IMG/VR virus record: IMGVR_UViG_3300029319_000232
Location: 1-33,604 of that record
From: a virus
Direction: 5' to 3' (one strand)
DNA length: 33,604 nucleotides
Shown here: piece after piece, positions 15,982-22,980 of the stretch
Position numbering within the stretch: the stretch's first letter is position 1
Layout: each line of letters begins with the position of its first letter
Made by a program: the position numbers and the translations under genes
Notes under the pieces: model-generated
Told to the model about the DNA's origin: nothing
The model's database searches: none
Seen by the model: only the letters and a program-made list of their open reading frames with translations

Positions 15982-16208
15982 AGCATTCCCTCTGGTTTTC
16001 TAAGTGGTATTCTTACTTCTATGTCAAAGTTTTCTACTTCAACACAGTTAGGCTTGCCGACAATTGGGTCTCTCAGTTGGCTAAGTGCTTGAGCAAACTC
16101 AATGCAATCCTGTTTGTAGCTAAAGACCATCCTGTGTACGGCATGATCATCTTTCTGAATGTCTGGTAAAGTTATTAAAAACAATACAAAATACGTCACG
16201 GGGTTCAT
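15978..16208 (-). CDS. Small protein with hydrophobic N-terminus (76 aa)
   Basis: Residues 3-14 (PVTYFVLFLITL) form a short hydrophobic segment that could be a signal sequence or membrane anchor. It is followed by a soluble domain with Cys at about 35 and 55 that could form a disulphide outside the cytoplasm. The ribosome binding site AAAGGAG directly adjoins the palindrome copy at 16216-16237, so a protein on that site could affect its expression. No family is recognised; I recall similar small exported proteins in marine phages but cannot name one. Confidence 0.65.
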   Translation of the reverse strand: MNPVTYFVLFLITLPDIQKDDHAVHRMVFSYKQDCIEFAQALSQLRDPIVGKPNCVEVENFDIEVRIPLRKPEGML

Positions 16209-16215
16209 AGGTTCT

Positions 16216-16237
16216 CCTTTGTACTATGGTACTTTTT
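16216..16237. repeat. Dispersed 22-bp palindrome overlapping a stop and a ribosome binding site
   Basis: CCTTTGTAC, TATG, GTACTTTTT. One arm supplies the TAA stop of the nuclease gene; the degenerate other arm has become the AAAGG of the next gene's ribosome binding site. Confidence 0.75.
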
Positions 16238-17123
16238 AGTTATCGTTGTATTGGGAACAGAAATCAGCGACAGCACAATAATTTGATTTACATCGTGTGT
16301 ACTCACCTTTACGAAACTCAATGTCGTGATTTCTTTTATGTACGTCTACATCTATCTTATCGGAAAGATCGTAAACTAAATCTTCTGCATCTTGTTGATT
16401 GTCAAAAACTCTAAACGCTTTCTTGTTACCTTTTTTAATAACTGCCCACTTATCTTCTTTTGCCCATCTCTCTTTGTCGGTGCATAAGACAAACTGATCT
16501 TCTAGATCAAACAACTGTCGAGCATCTTGATGTACAGTAACTCTCTCGTTTACATACTTGATTCGCTCTTTCATAGACCACAAAGGTATATCTATGTAGG
16601 CTACAGGATGCTGTGGGTAGTCTGGTTTTAATTTAGCTTGTGTCCTGTTCCAATCTCTAAGTATTGCACATATCTTTATATTCGTTACAGGTCTCTTCTT
16701 GTTCTTCTCAAGCAGGTAAGCATAAACATTTAACTGATTGACCCATTCTTGCTTATCAAACATTACTGACCAAACAGATGTGACCTTGTAATCCGTAATT
16801 ATTAATTGATCATCTTTTGATTCGTATTGATCTATTGCACCAGATATTTTCCAACCTCTCACCGTGTCATATAATCTTTGCTCTTTGGTAACATTTTCAG
16901 ATTCGCCACTCTCCAAAACAGAGTGAACTGCCGTACCAAACAAGGCAAAAGTCATGTCCATAACATCAGTTGATATCTCTTCCTTATGTTGCTCTCGTAA
17001 CAAAAGAACTCTGGGCGAATCAATAAGTTGAGTGACCGATATATCAGCATCACCTTTACTGTATTTATCTGATGTTGCGTAATTTAAAAAAGACTCTGGA
17101 AGACCATATTTATTAGTAATCAT
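16236..17123 (-). CDS. PD-(D/E)XK nuclease, RecB/Cas4-like exonuclease (295 aa)
   Basis: It probably degrades one strand of double-stranded DNA to feed the ERF annealing protein. Motifs: GTAVHSVLE with His67, ISGAIDQYE with Asp98, ITDYKV with Asp111 and Lys113, and QLNVYAYLL as the downstream Q-Y helix. Together they form the PD-(D/E)XK core. The C-terminus has three cysteines, C-x4-C-x5-C, like the C-terminal trio of the Fe-S cluster in Cas4/AddB, but no clear fourth cysteine precedes the core, so an Fe-S cluster is uncertain. It is the first gene of the leftward operon, starting at the AT-rich divergent region. Context favours phage recombination over CRISPR adaptation; no cas genes are present. 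Confidence 0.85.
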   Translation of the reverse strand: MITNKYGLPESFLNYATSDKYSKGDADISVTQLIDSPRVLLLREQHKEEISTDVMDMTFALFGTAVHSVLESGESENVTKEQRLYDTVRGWKISGAIDQYESKDDQLIITDYKVTSVWSVMFDKQEWVNQLNVYAYLLEKNKKRPVTNIKICAILRDWNRTQAKLKPDYPQHPVAYIDIPLWSMKERIKYVNERVTVHQDARQLFDLEDQFVLCTDKERWAKEDKWAVIKKGNKKAFRVFDNQQDAEDLVYDLSDKIDVDVHKRNHDIEFRKGEYTRCKSNYCAVADFCSQYNDN

Positions 17124-17206
17124 TTTATACCTATGCTTTATTATTATTATATTACTATAATATTATTATTGATTATTTTTTAATTATATAATAATTAATA
17201 CAATAT
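17124..17206. promoter_or_regulatory. AT-rich divergent intergenic region
   Basis: The 83 bp are almost pure A/T and separate the leftward nuclease operon from the rightward RusA/primase operon. TATAAT-like hexamers occur on both strands, so divergent promoters are likely, but no unique -35/-10 pair can be chosen. Bases 17144-17169 closely match a stretch in the other divergent AT-rich region at 26493-26516. A replication origin is an alternative. Confidence 0.5.
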
Positions 17207-17617
17207 ATGTCAACTCAAAATAGAATAAAAGTTTTGTTTAATATAATTTTTACAATCGAAGGCGAACCTGCAAGCAAAGCGAATCAGCGAAAATTAGTTT
17301 TGATTAAAGGTCGAATGGTTCCAATAAAGTCTAAGAAAGCATTGGATTATGTGAAAGAATTTCAGAGACAAATTCCAAAGATTGACCCTCTCACAGAGGA
17401 CTATGTCAAGGTGGAGATGATGATTTATTACGCATCCAGAAGACCAGACTTAGACGAATCACTAATCTTAGATTGTATGCAAAATTATGTGTACTACAAC
17501 GACAGGCAAGTAAAAGAGAAGCATATCTATTGGGGTCTAGATAAAGAAAGACCTCGTACAATAATAAGAGTGTCTGAGTATAGAAAGGAGGATACGCCAG
17601 ACTACTTGACAAACTAA
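17207..17617 (+). CDS. rusA: RusA-like Holliday junction resolvase (136 aa)
   Basis: It cuts four-way DNA junctions symmetrically as a dimer. The signature RRPDLDESLILDCMQN holds Asp81 and Asp83, and NDRQV supplies Asp99. These match the three metal-binding aspartates of the RusA family. The N-terminal IEGEPASKANQRK fits the family start. Length is close to the usual 120 residues. No good ribosome binding site precedes the ATG at 17207, so the transcript may be leaderless or weakly translated. Being paired with the primase-helicase and opposite the ERF operon, it probably resolves recombination intermediates before packaging. Confidence 0.88.
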   Translation: MSTQNRIKVLFNIIFTIEGEPASKANQRKLVLIKGRMVPIKSKKALDYVKEFQRQIPKIDPLTEDYVKVEMMIYYASRRPDLDESLILDCMQNYVYYNDRQVKEKHIYWGLDKERPRTIIRVSEYRKEDTPDYLTN

Positions 17618-17657
17618 CTAAATAAAAAAATAATACAAACTTCATAGTGGAGATATC

Positions 17658-19406
17658 ATGCTAAACTCAAACATGAGCAACATGGTACTCAGTTTAGGTA
17701 AAGGGCAACATAAACTACAATGCCCATCGACAGAGTGCCAACAGCGAAAAAAGAAAAATCTTAAAACATTATCCGTTAAGGTGGATATGGATGGGGCAGT
17801 TTACTATTGCCACCATTGTAATCTTAGTGGTCAAGAATTTTATAATAAACATAGGGAAACTAAAATGACTTCAATACCAAAGATAGAGAAAAAACCATTG
17901 AGTATCAATGGGTTAGAGTGGCTTAACAAAAGAGGTATCAGCGAATCAACTGCCGATAAGTTGGGCATTACAACTTGCACACATTACATTCAAGGAGTTG
18001 GAAACGAGACAGAATGTGTGATGTTTCCCTACACAAACAGAGGTCAGGTATACGCATCTAAAATTAGATCGATAACTGAAAAAGGGTTTGCTTGTTCTGG
18101 TTCACCACAAAGTTTTTTTAACTTGGATAGGGTGGACACTACCAAGCCACTAATAATATGCGAGGGGGAGTTGGATGCATTGTCATTTATTGAGTGTGGT
18201 GCAGAGGATATTGCTTCCGTTGTCAGCGTACCGAATGGAGCGGTTATGAAAGTAGTTGATGAAGAGTTTGCAAAGAAAGACGATAGTAAGTTTCGTTTCC
18301 TGACAAATGCAGAAGAGATGCTAGAAGAAGTGGAGAAAGTAATCATAGCAACTGATTCGGATACAGCAGGGCAGGCTATGGCAGAGGAAATGGCTAGGAG
18401 AATAGGTAAGCATAAATGTTTTAAGATAAACTATCCGAAGGATTGCAAGGATGCTAACGATGTTATTCTTAAAAAAAGTACCATAGCACTTTTTGAATTG
18501 ATCGATCTTGCCTCCGCCTATCCAGTATCAGGATTGTATGATGCATCTCAGTTTTACAAAAACTTAGATAGTTTATATTCAGACGGCTTTGGGAAGGGGG
18601 AAAGTACAGGGTTCGACAATGTTGATGAGTTATACACAGTTGTTAAGTCGCAACTCACTATCGTTACAGGTCATCCGTCAAGTGGTAAGTCAGAGTTTAT
18701 AGATCAACTGATGGTTAACCTTGCCGTCAATAAGGGATGGAAGTTTGCTGTAGCAAGTTTTGAGAATCAACCAGAGATACATTTAGCTAAGATTATATCC
18801 AAGTATAAAAAGAAACCTTTCTTTGATGGACTGAACCCAAGACTTACAAAAGAGGAATTGGATGATGGTAAAGACTTCATAAAGAAGCACTTTTACTTTG
18901 TGCATCAGAGGGATGGTAGCTTGAGTTCAATTGATTCCCTGTTAGAAAGGATCAGGATTAGTGTATTACGTTATGGTACAAACGCTGTCGTCATAGACCC
19001 CTACAACTATATCATGCGACCGACAGATGAACAGGAGACAGCATTTGTGTCTAGTCTGCTAAGTAAGATACGAGTGTTTGCTCAGACCTATGATATCCAC
19101 GTTTGGCTCGTTGCTCATCCTACTAAGATGATGCGAGATAGTTCTGGTAAAGTGCCACCGCCTATGGCTTACGATATCTCTGGCTCTGCTCACTTCTTCT
19201 CTAAGACCGATTGTGGTCTCACCATACACAGACCAGACCCTGCTAACAGCAATATTACAGAGGTGCATTGTTGGAAGTGTCGATACTCATGGGTGGGCAA
19301 ACAAGGACAAACCATACTAAGCTACGATGGGTTGACATCTACATACAAACCTTTTGAGCCTTACAAGGGCATAGACGAGTTGTTTTCTGATGTTCCAGAC
19401 TTTTAG
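17658..19406 (+). CDS. Bifunctional primase-helicase, T7 gp4 type (582 aa)
   Basis: It makes RNA primers and unwinds the fork. A zinc ribbon uses Cys22, Cys27, Cys51 and Cys54. The Toprim primase core has Glu169 in CEGELDAL and Asp233/Asp235 in IIATDSDTAGQA. A linker near 270-290 leads to the DnaB/gp4-type helicase, with Walker A GHPSSGKS (338-345), Walker B VVIDPYN (Asp447) and a LVAHP motif (484-488). The length is near the 566 aa of T7 gp4. GGAG 7 bases before the ATG supports the start. A copy of the dispersed palindrome lies exactly in the primase-helicase linker. No DNA polymerase gene accompanies it in this window. Confidence 0.93.
   Translation: MLNSNMSNMVLSLGKGQHKLQCPSTECQQRKKKNLKTLSVKVDMDGAVYYCHHCNLSGQEFYNKHRETKMTSIPKIEKKPLSINGLEWLNKRGISESTADKLGITTCTHYIQGVGNETECVMFPYTNRGQVYASKIRSITEKGFACSGSPQSFFNLDRVDTTKPLIICEGELDALSFIECGAEDIASVVSVPNGAVMKVVDEEFAKKDDSKFRFLTNAEEMLEEVEKVIIATDSDTAGQAMAEEMARRIGKHKCFKINYPKDCKDANDVILKKSTIALFELIDLASAYPVSGLYDASQFYKNLDSLYSDGFGKGESTGFDNVDELYTVVKSQLTIVTGHPSSGKSEFIDQLMVNLAVNKGWKFAVASFENQPEIHLAKIISKYKKKPFFDGLNPRLTKEELDDGKDFIKKHFYFVHQRDGSLSSIDSLLERIRISVLRYGTNAVVIDPYNYIMRPTDEQETAFVSSLLSKIRVFAQTYDIHVWLVAHPTKMMRDSSGKVPPPMAYDISGSAHFFSKTDCGLTIHRPDPANSNITEVHCWKCRYSWVGKQGQTILSYDGLTSTYKPFEPYKGIDELFSDVPDF
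18473..18494. repeat. Dispersed 22-bp palindrome, inside the primase-helicase gene
   Basis: AAAAAGTAC, CATA, GCACTTTTT: one mismatch in an otherwise perfect palindrome. It encodes KKSTIALF at the junction between the Toprim and helicase domains. Confidence 0.7.
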
Positions 19407-19477
19407 TTGGACATGGTGGACATGATGATAAGTGGCATATCCTGTGGCTGAAAAACCACAAACCACAAAATATAGCA

Positions 19478-19507
19478 TTGACAACAAGCCAAAATCGTCC
19501 GTATATT
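19478..19507 (+). promoter_or_regulatory. Sigma70-type promoter candidate
   Basis: TTGACA at 19478-19483 is a perfect -35 box, and TATATT at 19502-19507 is a good -10 at 18-bp spacing. It lies in the gap after the primase gene, and a strong terminator follows about 50 bp downstream, so the only product is a short RNA. Confidence 0.55.
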
Positions 19508-19513
19508 ATCGAA

Positions 19514-19584
19514 TGTGAATAGCACTACCTATGCGAAATCACTTCACTATGAAACCTTGGGTCTCTTCGGAGACCCTTTTTTTT
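19514..19584 (+). ncRNA. Candidate small RNA of about 70 nt
   Basis: The transcript is defined by a consensus-like promoter upstream and an intrinsic terminator at its 3' end. Inside, GTGAA (19515-19519) can pair with TTCAC (19543-19547), with ATAG/CTAT pairing nested within it, before the terminator stem. No ribosome binding site precedes the ATG at 19531. It fits an antisense-type or sponge RNA in layout; targets are unknown. It could instead be a coincidental promoter within the 3' UTR of the primase transcript. Confidence 0.4.
19559..19584 (+). terminator. Intrinsic terminator with UUCG loop
   Basis: GGGTCTC pairs with GAGACCC around a TTCG tetraloop, followed by eight T. It ends the rightward RusA/primase transcription unit and the candidate small RNA. 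Confidence 0.92.
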
Positions 19585-19636
19585 ACATCAGCAAAAAATA
19601 AACCGCTGGCTTCGATCCGCTGGGAGACCAGGATTC

Positions 19637-19658
19637 AAAAAGTATCATGGTACTTTTT
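19637..19658. repeat. Dispersed 22-bp palindrome in a convergent intergenic region
   Basis: AAAAAGTAT, CATG, GTACTTTTT. It lies between the rightward terminator (19559-19584) and the leftward terminator (19704-19738). CAGGATT just before it can pair with AATCCTG at 19685-19691, enclosing it together with an ATTTAAAT-GCTG-ATTTAAAT hairpin. The rest of the 440-bp gap between the primase gene and the 67-aa gene holds the small RNA, the terminators and no gene I can support. Confidence 0.75.
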
Positions 19659-19703
19659 ATAGGATGAGATTTAAATGCTGATTTAAATCCTGTTCGATTA
19701 AGC

Positions 19704-19738
19704 AAAAAAAAGCCCCCAGACATTTCTGTCTAGGGGCT
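19704..19738 (-). terminator. Strong leftward intrinsic terminator
   Basis: Read on the minus strand, a 12-bp stem (AGCCCCTAGACA with TGTCTGGGGGCT, one U-G pair) closes a GAAA tetraloop, followed by eight U. It ends the MoxR/VWA operon. Confidence 0.93.
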
Positions 19739-19761
19739 GAGTTGGGAGGAAAGTACCTGCT

Positions 19762-19798
19762 AAAAAATGGGGCGGTGAAAGGAATATAAAACCGCCCC
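19762..19798 (-). terminator. Second leftward terminator, in tandem
   Basis: On the minus strand GGGGCGGT pairs with ACCGCCCC around a 14-nt loop, followed by A and six U. It lies upstream of the stronger terminator, so leftward transcripts meet two in a row. A further 7-bp hairpin (AATAACC/GGTTATT at 19807-19830) precedes it. Confidence 0.7.
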
Positions 19799-19845
19799 AA
19801 GTACACAATAACCCACAGGTAAAGGTTATTGGTGTTCATGTTAAA

Positions 19846-20049
19846 TTATTCTGGTAATAATCCAAGAATTTTTAATACAGCATCGGCTAATTCCTTTCTG
19901 CCTATCAATACACCATGATCATGTAAAGAAGAAGCATTCAAAATATCGTCTTTGTATTTATTAAAATGCTTGATCTCATCTTTACACAGGTCAATGATCT
20001 CACCTAACTTAGATGTATCTTCGATGACCTCATCTTTTAATCTAGTCAT
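19846..20049 (-). CDS. Small helical hypothetical protein (67 aa)
   Basis: It is a soluble, charged protein, probably a helical hairpin or short coiled coil (residues 1-35), with a C-terminal helix ending VLKILGLLPE. No family is recognised. It is the last gene of the MoxR/VWA operon, 2 bases after the previous stop; AAAGGA precedes its ATG. The tandem terminators follow. Confidence 0.65.
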   Translation of the reverse strand: MTRLKDEVIEDTSKLGEIIDLCKDEIKHFNKYKDDILNASSLHDHGVLIGRKELADAVLKILGLLPE

Positions 20050-20051
20050 AT

Positions 20052-20219
20052 CTAATCCTTTCTATCTAAAATATAACCAACGATAATTCCAAATGTCGCT
20101 ACTGACATAAGGGATGAATATGCGGATAATAATTCTTTGTCATTATCCGCAAGTGCGGATGTACTCAATAAGCAGAGTACACCCATAAAAATTGATGAAC
20201 CTATGAATAAAATTCTCAT
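20052..20219 (-). CDS. Small secreted or membrane protein with signal peptide (55 aa)
   Basis: I chose the ATG at 20219, which overlaps the upstream stop as ATGA, over an in-frame start 10 codons earlier. With this start the protein begins MRILFIGSSIFMG, followed by a hydrophobic core and an ALA cleavage motif before DNDKE (residues about 1-24), a good signal peptide. A second hydrophobic segment (VATFGIIVGYIL) is near the C-terminus. If the signal is not cleaved it has two membrane segments with a short periplasmic loop. A lysis role (holin or spanin-like) is possible, but no endolysin is seen beside it. Confidence 0.65.
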   Translation of the reverse strand: MRILFIGSSIFMGVLCLLSTSALADNDKELLSAYSSLMSVATFGIIVGYILDRKD

Positions 20220-20332
20220 GGTGCGTACCATAAAACTACAAGTATCCATAAACCCACGATGCCACCTAAAAGAAGTACAAGTGATACCGCATCAACAATT
20301 GTCTTTAAGACTTCTAACCAATTGATCTTCAT
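20216..20332 (-). CDS. Single-span membrane micro-protein (38 aa)
   Basis: A 38-codon gene lies between two others with ATGA overlaps at both ends, which is the main reason to accept it. The N-terminus MKINWLEVLKTIVDA is amphipathic, followed by a membrane span from about residue 16 to 36 (VSLVLLLGGIVGLWILVVLW). It could be a pinholin, a regulator of the neighbouring membrane protein, or an inhibitor of a host membrane complex; sequence does not decide. Confidence 0.6.
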   Translation of the reverse strand: MKINWLEVLKTIVDAVSLVLLLGGIVGLWILVVLWYAP

Positions 20333-21615
20333 GACGTTATCTCCAACTCGTTAGCAATCCTAGTGACAAGCTTCTTGTCTAGGTCTCTGTTAGCCTTACC
20401 TATGTCCTCATGAACTGCGTGAAGAACATCACCGCTTGGCAAAGTCTTAGCCATAAGGAAAAGGTTAGGTATCACATTAGGAGTAAACTCATAGCCTTTA
20501 TGCATTCCCTCTTTGTCAGTATACCCATTAGCTTCAGTTCTTTTAGTGAAAGCAAAGTCAACAAAGTTACCCTTGTATAACTTCTTGCCCTCTTTCTTGA
20601 CCCAATCCAATTCAACATAAGAGCCTTTCTTTTCATCGTACTTTTTATAAACAGTAAGGCTCATAGGAAACAAAGGTCTGTTGCCCATGTATGATTTGCC
20701 AAAGTAAGAACACCGCTCGTTCCACATAGGTGAAACCTGCAATGTCCATTCTTTGTTGCTATAGGATTTAGTAGTCATCTGGCAGGTACGCTTCAAGAAT
20801 GCTTTGGTAGAGTACTTGACCTTATCCTCTGGGTTCCAATCATACTTTGTTTTTTCACCAAAAAATGACATGGGCAAGTGAACCTGTACATCTGAATTAT
20901 TCTTAGCATCTTCTAGCAGACCCTTAGACTTTCTCAGCAAATCAACATACGTTGCTCCACTCTCAGATTCTATGTAAGTGTTACATTGTACATCTAGATG
21001 TTCATATGCTTTTGGAAATTCACTAGCTAGTGATCTATCAGCTCCATATCTAGCACTACCTAAACGACTATCTATTTTAGAAAAATATGAAGTGTTTTGA
21101 GAATCGTATCTAAGGTCTTTCAAAGACTCCAACTGATGAACAAAACCCATAAGATTAGCACCAACATCACCACTAGAATAATCTCTAGAGAAGTTACCAA
21201 AATTTTCAGCAAAGACATAAGCTTGTCTGATATCTCCGCCTGCGGTGTTCTCCTTTTTAATAGTTACTGACTTAGAACCTAACCGCCTGCCTGTGCTATG
21301 TTGTGTGTGATACGTTCTATTCTTTTCATTAGAAACATCAGCAATAAAGTCTTTTGGAATGTCTAATGTCTCTCTCTGAAAGTTTACACATTGTGCAAGT
21401 TTTATCTTTGCAAGATATTGTTTAACAGCAGTTTCTCTTTTCCTACCTGCTTTATCTTGGGCGGTCTTCCAATACCATCTAGGTCTCTTGTTATAGATAT
21501 AGTCTTTAGCTTCCTGCTTAGTGTCAAATATCTTTCCATCTGGCATAACCGTCCATGTGTATTCTGGCGGTTCACCTACAGACGTAGCCTGCTTTATGAT
21601 TGTGCGTTTTTCCAT
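20329..21615 (-). CDS. Large hypothetical protein (428 aa) in the MoxR/VWA operon
   Basis: I recognise no family. It is soluble, with no signal peptide or membrane span. The N-terminal 60 residues (YTWTVMPDGKIFDTKQEAKDYI) look like a small alpha/beta element; a basic, Ser/Asn-rich middle (residues about 95-190) follows, and a beta-rich C-terminal half. Cysteines are scattered, not paired as in zinc sites. AAAAGGAA precedes the ATG. A long hairpin carrying the dispersed palindrome fills the 115-bp gap upstream, so its expression may be set apart from the ATPase and VWA genes. By gene order it could be the substrate or effector of that pair. Confidence 0.8.
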   Translation of the reverse strand: MEKRTIIKQATSVGEPPEYTWTVMPDGKIFDTKQEAKDYIYNKRPRWYWKTAQDKAGRKRETAVKQYLAKIKLAQCVNFQRETLDIPKDFIADVSNEKNRTYHTQHSTGRRLGSKSVTIKKENTAGGDIRQAYVFAENFGNFSRDYSSGDVGANLMGFVHQLESLKDLRYDSQNTSYFSKIDSRLGSARYGADRSLASEFPKAYEHLDVQCNTYIESESGATYVDLLRKSKGLLEDAKNNSDVQVHLPMSFFGEKTKYDWNPEDKVKYSTKAFLKRTCQMTTKSYSNKEWTLQVSPMWNERCSYFGKSYMGNRPLFPMSLTVYKKYDEKKGSYVELDWVKKEGKKLYKGNFVDFAFTKRTEANGYTDKEGMHKGYEFTPNVIPNLFLMAKTLPSGDVLHAVHEDIGKANRDLDKKLVTRIANELEITS

Positions 21616-21650
21616 TTTTGATTCCTTTTCTTAAATGGTGTTTCTCTAGG

Positions 21651-21709
21651 GCAACCCTAAAGAGAATACAAAAAGTACCATAGTATTTTTGCATTCTCAC
21701 AAAGGTTGC
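21651..21709 (-). promoter_or_regulatory. Long intercistronic hairpin with the palindrome at its tip
   Basis: GCAACC (21651-21656) pairs with GGTTGC (21704-21709) and GAGAAT (21662-21667) with ATTCTC (21693-21698), in the same register. The tip is the dispersed palindrome at 21670-21691 (AAAAAGTAC, CATA, GTATTTTTG). A 5x5 internal loop separates the stems. It lies 36 bases before the 428-aa start. It may be a processing site, an mRNA stabiliser, an attenuator or a DNA cruciform. Confidence 0.75.
21670..21691. repeat. Dispersed 22-bp palindrome upstream of the 428-aa gene
   Basis: AAAAAGTAC, CATA, GTATTTTTG: one perfect arm. It is centred about 65 bp before the start codon, like the copies before the MoxR and GroES-like genes. 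Confidence 0.8.
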
Positions 21710-21726
21710 AGGGGGCAATGCCCCCT
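21710..21726 (-). terminator. GC-rich hairpin just after the VWA gene
   Basis: AGGGGGCA and TGCCCCCT form an 8-bp inverted repeat with a single central base, starting 5 bases after the VWA stop. No U-tract follows, so it is at best a weak terminator; an RNA stabiliser is as likely. It stacks directly on the long hairpin at 21651-21709. Confidence 0.45.
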
Positions 21727-21730
21727 ACAA

Positions 21731-22972
21731 TTAGTCATCGATGAATATTGTTGTGCCATAAGGTGGCAGGTAATAACTGCCAAGCTTTTCTTTAGATTGG
21801 CAACATACCCAGATAATGTCACAAGGCTCATCGAACTGCGGTTCGTCACCGTAGTCACTGATCTCGCAATCAGTAAAGATAACAAGCTTCTTGAAATTAA
21901 AGTCCTGCCAATTCTCATCGATGTATTGAAAAGCAGGTCTGATCTTAGTACCACCTGTACCATTGATCTTGAGAGACTCTATCTCCTCGCCCTGTTCAAA
22001 CCGCTTGATACCATCAACGTCAACTCTGGATGTAAACGGTATGACAGTGATAGAGTCTGGCTTGATATCTTTAGACAAAGCATTCATCTCTGAGAAACCT
22101 CTATCTCTTTGCTTCTTATCGACAGAAGCAGAGGTATCTTGAAGCACTCCGATATCACCGCATGACATACCTACAATGGTAGGTGTAATAGCATCCCATG
22201 TAAGGTGCTTCTTATTAAGCTTCCTATATGTATAGGTAGAGTCATTGTCACCGCCCTGCCAATGGAAAGTAAGTGCTTCCTGCCATTCAACCTTAGACTC
22301 TTCAACTCTGTTTAGAACGTCTTGAATCTCTTGATTGATTGCACCTACCTGCTTTGCTTTGATACCTGCTTGAACAATTTTTCTATCAATAGACTTGCTG
22401 AGTTTTTCTAACTGCTCTTGGTTCATCTCAGAGCCGTCTTCATTAGTAGGCTTCTCTATCTCACCGCCCCAAGGCTGTTGCGGTTCATCCTTAACAGCGT
22501 CCTTGTTCTGCTCAAGCACCGCATATATTTCCTCTGCGGTCATCTTCCTGCACTTGTCTCTATCAAGACCTAAGTCTCTCATTTCAACAAGACCGCCTTT
22601 AGGTAACTGTAACCGTAGGTCTGGTTTACGAAACGATGCCATACCAAAGAAACGGTCTCTCTGATAGTCGTAGGTCTCTATCGTATTGTTGACCTTTAGG
22701 TCACAGGCAAAGTTCCATAACTTAGGGTCTCTGTTTCCCATGCGGATATGGTGCTTGTCTACTATGTGCATAATCTCATGCACAAGTACGGTTGCATTTT
22801 CTATAACAGTTAAAGTCTCAACAAACGGTAAAGAATAGAAAATGTTTTTGCCATCAGTACACATTGTCTCAATGTCATTGCGCTCTGTTGGGTTGCCTGC
22901 AATCATCACTCCACCGTAAAAGGTGAAGTGATTTGATACGATTGACTTGGCTAATGCTATTTTGTTTTCCAT
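21731..22972 (-). CDS. Zincin metallopeptidase-like protein with VWA domain (413 aa)
   Basis: The N-terminal domain carries HEIMH at 65-69 with His74/His75 following and CDLKVN (Asp91) downstream, as in the putative metallopeptidase domain found with DUF2201 VWA-like proteins. The C-terminal domain is a von Willebrand A fold. DTSAS at 279-283 matches the MIDAS DxSxS metal site, and LVIFTDCEISD is the later strand-loop. Residues about 150-200 are a charged helical linker. Members of this family pair with MoxR-type AAA+ ATPases, the upstream gene here, only 8 bases away, with GGAG in the gap. Together they probably remodel or insert metal into a target complex; protease activity is possible but unproven. 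Confidence 0.88.
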   Translation of the reverse strand: MENKIALAKSIVSNHFTFYGGVMIAGNPTERNDIETMCTDGKNIFYSLPFVETLTVIENATVLVHEIMHIVDKHHIRMGNRDPKLWNFACDLKVNNTIETYDYQRDRFFGMASFRKPDLRLQLPKGGLVEMRDLGLDRDKCRKMTAEEIYAVLEQNKDAVKDEPQQPWGGEIEKPTNEDGSEMNQEQLEKLSKSIDRKIVQAGIKAKQVGAINQEIQDVLNRVEESKVEWQEALTFHWQGGDNDSTYTYRKLNKKHLTWDAITPTIVGMSCGDIGVLQDTSASVDKKQRDRGFSEMNALSKDIKPDSITVIPFTSRVDVDGIKRFEQGEEIESLKINGTGGTKIRPAFQYIDENWQDFNFKKLVIFTDCEISDYGDEPQFDEPCDIIWVCCQSKEKLGSYYLPPYGTTIFIDD

Positions 22973-22980
22973 GTTAACTC

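Noticed and set aside
16236-17123. Cas4 and a CRISPR locus
   Set aside because: The nuclease is Cas4-like only in its core; there are no repeat-spacer arrays or other cas genes, and it sits in a recombination operon.
19602-19635. Stretch resembling the 3' end of a tRNA (CTTCGATC, then GGGAGACCA), possible attachment site
   Set aside because: No T-stem pairing or cloverleaf can be drawn and no integrase gene is present; the likeness is limited to a few bases.
19531-19662. 43-codon plus-strand ORF across the small-RNA terminator
   Set aside because: It runs through a clear intrinsic terminator and a palindrome copy and has no ribosome binding site.
19657-19839. 60-aa minus-strand ORF in the convergent gap
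   Set aside because: It spans both leftward terminators; a transcript would end inside it.
20638-20646. Additional palindrome copy in the 428-aa gene
   Set aside because: Only one arm (AAAAAGTAC on the minus strand) is present; the second arm is absent, so it was not counted.
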